Source: Deltaproteobacteria bacterium
Lineage (GTDB): Bacteria; Desulfobacterota; UBA8473
Direction of reading: 5' to 3'
Length of the DNA stretch: 7,674 nt
Assembly: GCA_030621455.1 (NCBI GenBank)
Contig: JAUXHQ010000078.1
Span: forward strand, 1 to 7,674
Position 1 is the first letter of the stretch, and the number at the start of each line of letters is the position of its first letter. The notes under the pieces were generated by a model. That model was not told where the DNA came from, did no database searches, and was given only the letters and a program-made list of their open reading frames with translations. Below are positions 6,545 through 7,674 of this stretch, one piece after another. The position numbers and the translations under genes were made by a program.

Positions 6545-7450
6545 TTCCCAGATGCAAATCCTATTGCGTCCGCTATTTTTAGCGGCATACATGCTCTCAT
6601 CGGCACGTGAGATTATGTCAGTTATGGATATATCGGGCTCCATTTCCACAATACCGAAAGAAACGGTAATGTTTATGCCTCTATTTCCATCCAGGACAAT
6701 AAGCATCGATGATATTCTGGTGCGAAGCCTCTCCAGAATATTTCTGGCCGTGTCCGGTACAGTACCGGGCAGACAGATAAGGAATTCTTCACCCCCATAA
6801 CGACAAATTGAATCATAGGGTCGCCGATGTCGGATAAGACACTGGGTGGTTTCCTGCAACACTTTATCGCCGGCCAGATGACCATATGTATCATTAACAT
6901 TCTTAAAGTGATCGATATCAACCATTGAAATACAACAGGGACGGCCTGTGCGAACCACCCGTGCATGTTCCTGAATAAGAATGGTAAAAAACGACTGACG
7001 ATTGAGAAGACCGGTGAGAGAATCAAAGGCAAAAAGATTATCCCGCATTTCATTGCGCAATTTTAATAGTCCGGTTGACAGGTCCCCTTCCTTTTTGACA
7101 AAGGTATCGTATTCTTTGACAGTAATATCCTCACCCTGCTTGGTTTTTATGGCCAGGATACGGGCACTGTCGTGCATGGCGCGGTGGAGTCTGTCAATCA
7201 GAATAAAATCTTCATATCCCCTGAGGATCGGTGAAGAAGTATTATTGTACCATTGGCCAAACCTACATAAGTGATGGGCGGTTTTTTTCAGATAGATTTC
7301 CGCTACAGGCAAACCGCATATCCGGCTTCGGTACAAATCGTTAAGCCATCTGGTATGTTCAGCAATGGCATATTCAAGTTTCTGAATTACAAGCTCAATC
7401 TCCTCGGGGGTGAGAAATTGGTAATGACCATTAAACATGACCGGATCCAT
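6524..7450 (-). CDS. dgcZ: Diguanylate cyclase with N-terminal CZB zinc-sensing domain (DgcZ/YdeH-like)
   Basis: This 308-residue cytoplasmic protein joins a chemoreceptor zinc-binding (CZB) domain (about residues 15-135) to a GGDEF domain (about 140-302), as in E. coli DgcZ (296 residues). His32, Cys62 (in HLCRFGQWYN), His89 and His93 have the spacing I recall for the DgcZ ligands His22, Cys52, His79 and His83 (30, 27 and 4). The GGDEF domain has DSLTGLLNR, Asp178 in MVDIDHFKNVNDTYGH, the active-site GGEEF (219-223) and an intact RxxD inhibitory site (Arg210-Asp213) five residues before it. It should make c-di-GMP from two GTP, inhibited by zinc and by product. No signal peptide or membrane segment is visible. 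ATG 7450 has AGGG directly against it; the second ATG (7438) may be the true start, removing four residues. The C-terminal codons GIGGKE lie in the transposase repeat. The symbol rests on architecture and may not mean strict orthology. Confidence 0.88.
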   Translation of the reverse strand: MDPVMFNGHYQFLTPEEIELVIQKLEYAIAEHTRWLNDLYRSRICGLPVAEIYLKKTAHHLCRFGQWYNNTSSPILRGYEDFILIDRLHRAMHDSARILAIKTKQGEDITVKEYDTFVKKEGDLSTGLLKLRNEMRDNLFAFDSLTGLLNRQSFFTILIQEHARVVRTGRPCCISMVDIDHFKNVNDTYGHLAGDKVLQETTQCLIRHRRPYDSICRYGGEEFLICLPGTVPDTARNILERLRTRISSMLIVLDGNRGINITVSFGIVEMEPDISITDIISRADESMYAAKNSGRNRICIWEGIGGKE

Positions 7451-7530
7451 CCCTAACTGTTAATAATAAGTGCTTTTTGTCTGTTTATAGTATGATGATT
7501 CTTATTATCTGTCCTGATCTTTCTTTAATG

Positions 7531-7558
7531 CGTATAATCTGTTTGTATAATTTGTCAA
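7531..7558 (-). promoter_or_regulatory. Predicted sigma-70 promoter of dgcZ, inside repeat B
   Basis: On the - strand, a consensus TTGACA (7558-7553) and TATACG (7536-7531) are 16 bases apart. This -10 is closer to consensus than that of copy A. Initiation would give a leader of roughly 75-85 bases before dgcZ. An AT-rich inverted pair (cttattat at 7501-7508 and ataataag at 7463-7470, 30-base loop) could form a weak hairpin in that leader. Confidence 0.5.
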
Positions 7559-7559
7559 C

Positions 7560-7595
7560 AACGTCCCCCTAATCGTCAACGTCCCCCTAATCGTC
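7560..7595. repeat. Two perfect 18-bp tandem units
   Basis: The unit aacgtccccctaatcgtc occurs twice without mismatch (7560-7577, 7578-7595). Each contains the complement of GGGGGACGTT, the motif also present in variable number at the outer edge of the left end (5398-5406 and, as GAGGACGTT, 5432-5440). The array could be iterons bound by the transposase, or replication slippage in an end repeat. Confidence 0.9.
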
Positions 7596-7674
7596 ACTGA
7601 AGATTAAGAGAAGGATAGAGAAGAGCGCGCCATAGTGTTTCGTCCTTGATATAGATAGTATCCATCCAGAAATC
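7594..7674 (-). other. Window edge: possible C-terminal end of a - strand gene
   Basis: One - strand frame is open from the window edge to a TGA at 7596-7594 and ends WRALLYPSLNLQ (26 visible residues). The other - strand frames are also open for 20 or more codons, so coding is not established and no family is recognised. If real, the gene would end right against repeat B, as dgcZ does against repeat A. Confidence 0.2.

Larger units (their letters stand above)
7505..7595 (-). repeat. Solo copy of the transposase end repeat upstream of dgcZ (copy B)
   Basis: Bases 7505-7564 match the transposase right end 6461-6520 at 55 of 60 positions, in the same orientation. The segment 7545-7565 is a perfect 21-base inverted match to the left end core 5435-5455. 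The similarity stops before the transposase start region, so this is a solo end or remnant with no transposase gene attached in the window. Its outer part consists of two perfect 18-base tandem units (7560-7577 and 7578-7595). Confidence 0.82.

Noticed and set aside
6673..7053. 126-codon - strand frame inside dgcZ
   Set aside because: It is out of frame with the catalytic GGEEF and metal-site codons and has no ribosome-binding site or recognisable domain.
6461..7564. Composite transposon carrying dgcZ
   Set aside because: Only one transposase gene is present, and copy B has only an end, so a functional composite transposon is not supported. Direct-repeat bracketing is the most that can be said.

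Overview
The window holds two unrelated halves. Positions 1-3553 (+ strand) are the end of a cobalamin (vitamin B12) operon in the order cbiA (5'-truncated) - cbiC - cobD - cbiB. Positions 3688-7450 (- strand) carry an SLC13/DASS-type sodium:carboxylate symporter, a Y1 (HUH) REP-associated-type transposase, and a CZB-GGDEF diguanylate cyclase resembling DgcZ/YdeH. No rRNA, tRNA, CRISPR array or riboswitch is visible.

The organism is probably an anaerobic or facultative Gram-negative bacterium. The B12 gene set, the long Y1 transposase with a C-terminal HTH and the zinc-binding cyclase would suit a Desulfobacterota-type (deltaproteobacterial) genome. This is a low-confidence guess from gene content. 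The B12 genes are tightly spaced with good Shine-Dalgarno sites. The transposase region looks visibly more AT-rich than the B12 operon.

In the B12 operon, CbiC moves the C-11 methyl to C-12 to give (cobalt-)hydrogenobyrinate/cobyrinate, and CbiA amidates the a and c side chains. CobD makes (R)-1-aminopropan-2-ol phosphate from threonine phosphate, and CbiB attaches that linker to adenosylcobyric acid. The window thus covers the late corrin-ring step, the first amidations and assembly of the lower-loop linker. A 15-codon reading frame with a good ribosome-binding site lies in the cbiC-cobD gap and overlaps the cobD start.

The most interesting structure is at 5398-7595. The transposase gene is flanked by inverted end repeats (core 5435-5455 against 6501-6521, 20 of 21 matching). 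A third copy of the right-hand repeat (7505-7564, 55 of 60 matching 6461-6520) lies upstream of dgcZ in the same orientation as the one downstream. The cyclase gene is therefore bracketed by direct copies of a transposase-associated repeat. Each repeat carries a TTGACA box and a plausible -10, so the solo copy could serve as the dgcZ promoter. The last codons of dgcZ lie inside the element's right end and the transposase stop codon lies inside its left end. I saw no completely new gene system. The repeat-transposase-cyclase arrangement is the part worth following up.
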